Assembly (NCBI GenBank): GCA_041481485.1
Contig: JBGPBY010000130.1
Span: 1-15,176, forward strand
Direction of reading: 5' to 3'
DNA length: 15,176 nt
From: JBGPBY01 sp041481485
GTDB taxonomy: Bacteria > Acidobacteriota > Terriglobia > 20CM-2-55-15
The notes beneath the pieces were generated by a model. The model did not search any database and was not told the origin of the DNA. It saw only the letters and a list, made by a program, of their open reading frames with translations. Made by a program: the position numbers and the translations under genes. This document shows, piece after piece, positions 14,621 to 15,176 of the stretch (position 1 is its first letter; the number at the start of each line of letters is the position of its first letter).

Positions 14621-14642
14621 GTACCGTACACGTGTACGGTAC
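14621..14642. repeat. Perfect 22-bp palindrome
   Basis: The half-site GTACCGTACAC (14621-14631) is followed with no spacer by its exact reverse complement GTGTACGGTAC (14632-14642). It lies between the start of the remnant minus-strand small gene (14587) and the ATG of the KTSC-domain gene (14653). That placement fits an operator serving two divergent promoters; a recombination target is also possible. No matching copy was seen elsewhere in the window. Confidence 0.75.
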
Positions 14643-14652
14643 CCTGCCGGGC

Positions 14653-15117
14653 ATGGTCTTTTGTCGCGCCTGCCAAAAGGAAGTCGAGGATTGCGCACAT
14701 TGCGTGTTCCCGATCCAAGCCCGCCACATTCCCGTCGTTGACGCGAAGGTCGAGAGCCTGGCCTACGACGACAAGACCCGAACGCTTGAGATTGCGTTCA
14801 AGGTCGGCCAGGTTCGGCAGGTCTTCGAAGTCCCACCGGATGTGTACCATGCGCTGGAAGACTCAACGATTACTTCATTTCTGAAATTCATGGCGCACCG
14901 GTACAAATCCGCGCCTGTGAAGACCGGGAAACACGCGATCCCAGTGCCGGCGTCGGAGAAATGCCCGAAGTGCGAAAAGCCGATGACCGTCCGGCATCGG
15001 GTCGGGAGCGACTTTGAGAAATACGTGCGTGTGCTTTGGGAGTGCTCTTGTGGCGGTGGCGAGTGGCGGCAGTACGGGCTGGGACCGTTGACGGAAAAGC
15101 GGGGTAGGCGGCATTGA
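14653..15117 (+). CDS. KTSC-domain protein flanked by two zinc-ribbon-like Cys clusters
   Basis: The protein has 154 residues from ATG 14653; a GTG at 14632, inside the palindrome, would add seven. No clear ribosome site supports either. The first 17 residues hold C-x2-C-x6-C-x2-C (Cys4, 7, 14, 17). Residues about 33-88 match the KTSC domain: VESLAYDDKTRTLEIAFK, VFEVPPDVYHAL, HRYK. The KTSC domain was named from its presence at the C-terminus of some lysyl-tRNA synthetases, and its function is poorly known. The C-terminal part has CPKC (104-107) and CSC (131-133), a second likely zinc site. The protein is probably cytoplasmic, with no signal or membrane helix. It has no obvious tie to metal efflux and belongs to the different-looking right end of the window. 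Function is unknown. Confidence 0.75.
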   Translation: MVFCRACQKEVEDCAHCVFPIQARHIPVVDAKVESLAYDDKTRTLEIAFKVGQVRQVFEVPPDVYHALEDSTITSFLKFMAHRYKSAPVKTGKHAIPVPASEKCPKCEKPMTVRHRVGSDFEKYVRVLWECSCGGGEWRQYGLGPLTEKRGRRH

Positions 15118-15141
15118 TCAGTTGATAATTCTCAGGGCCCA

Positions 15142-15168
15142 CCGCTCTGCTGCGTTCGCAGTAGGCGG
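15142..15168. repeat. Imperfect hairpin downstream of the KTSC gene
   Basis: CCGC-T-CTGCTGCG (15142-15154) can pair with CGCAGTAG-GCGG (15157-15168) around a TT loop, with one bulge and one G-T-type mismatch. It lies 25 nt after the KTSC stop codon. No T-run follows within the window, so a factor-independent terminator is not supported; a dispersed repeat or end of a mobile element is possible. Confidence 0.35.
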
Positions 15169-15176
15169 ACGTGGAG

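Noticed and set aside
15142..15168. Factor-independent terminator after the KTSC gene
   Set aside because: The hairpin is imperfect and no T-run follows it, so only a hairpin repeat is reported.

Overview
The window reads as chromosomal or genomic-island DNA from a Gram-negative bacterium. The evidence is two complete tripartite efflux systems (inner-membrane RND pump, periplasmic adaptor, outer-membrane TolC-type factor), clear Shine-Dalgarno sites, and normal ATG/TGA coding. Base composition is moderate (roughly mid-50s % GC by eye). The style of the efflux clusters suggests Acidobacteriota or a similar environmental lineage, but that is a low-confidence guess. No rRNA, tRNA, CRISPR array or intact insertion sequence was seen.

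Layout. The left part (1-4304, minus strand) is one operon in the order arsR/cadC-type metal sensor, small Cys-rich exported protein, czcC-like outer-membrane factor, czcB-like lipoprotein adaptor, and czcA-like RND pump, which runs off the window's left edge. A ~450-bp divergent control region (4305-4755) holds a candidate arsR promoter/operator and two longer inverted repeats. The middle (4756-13877, plus strand) is a second, longer operon: small Cys-rich exported protein, czcC, czcB, czcA, a PII-like protein of the metal-efflux-associated type, a Zn/Cd/Pb-type P1B ATPase and a small two-helix membrane protein. The right end (13878-15176) changes character. It holds a frameshifted, truncated MoxR-type AAA ATPase remnant fused head-to-head to remnants of two minus-strand genes, then a perfect 22-bp palindrome and an apparently intact KTSC-domain protein with zinc ribbons at both ends.

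How the genes may work together. The P1B ATPase would move cytosolic divalent metal (Zn, Cd, Pb) into the periplasm, and the two CzcCBA pumps would carry it across the outer membrane. The ArsR/CadC protein, encoded at the divergence point, is placed to derepress its own operon and perhaps both. The PII-like protein probably modulates or reports on the transport machinery. The most interesting undescribed element is the pair of small exported CFCC-motif proteins, one encoded directly upstream of czcC in each operon. They are diverged homologues of each other and occupy the position that CzcI holds in classical czc operons.
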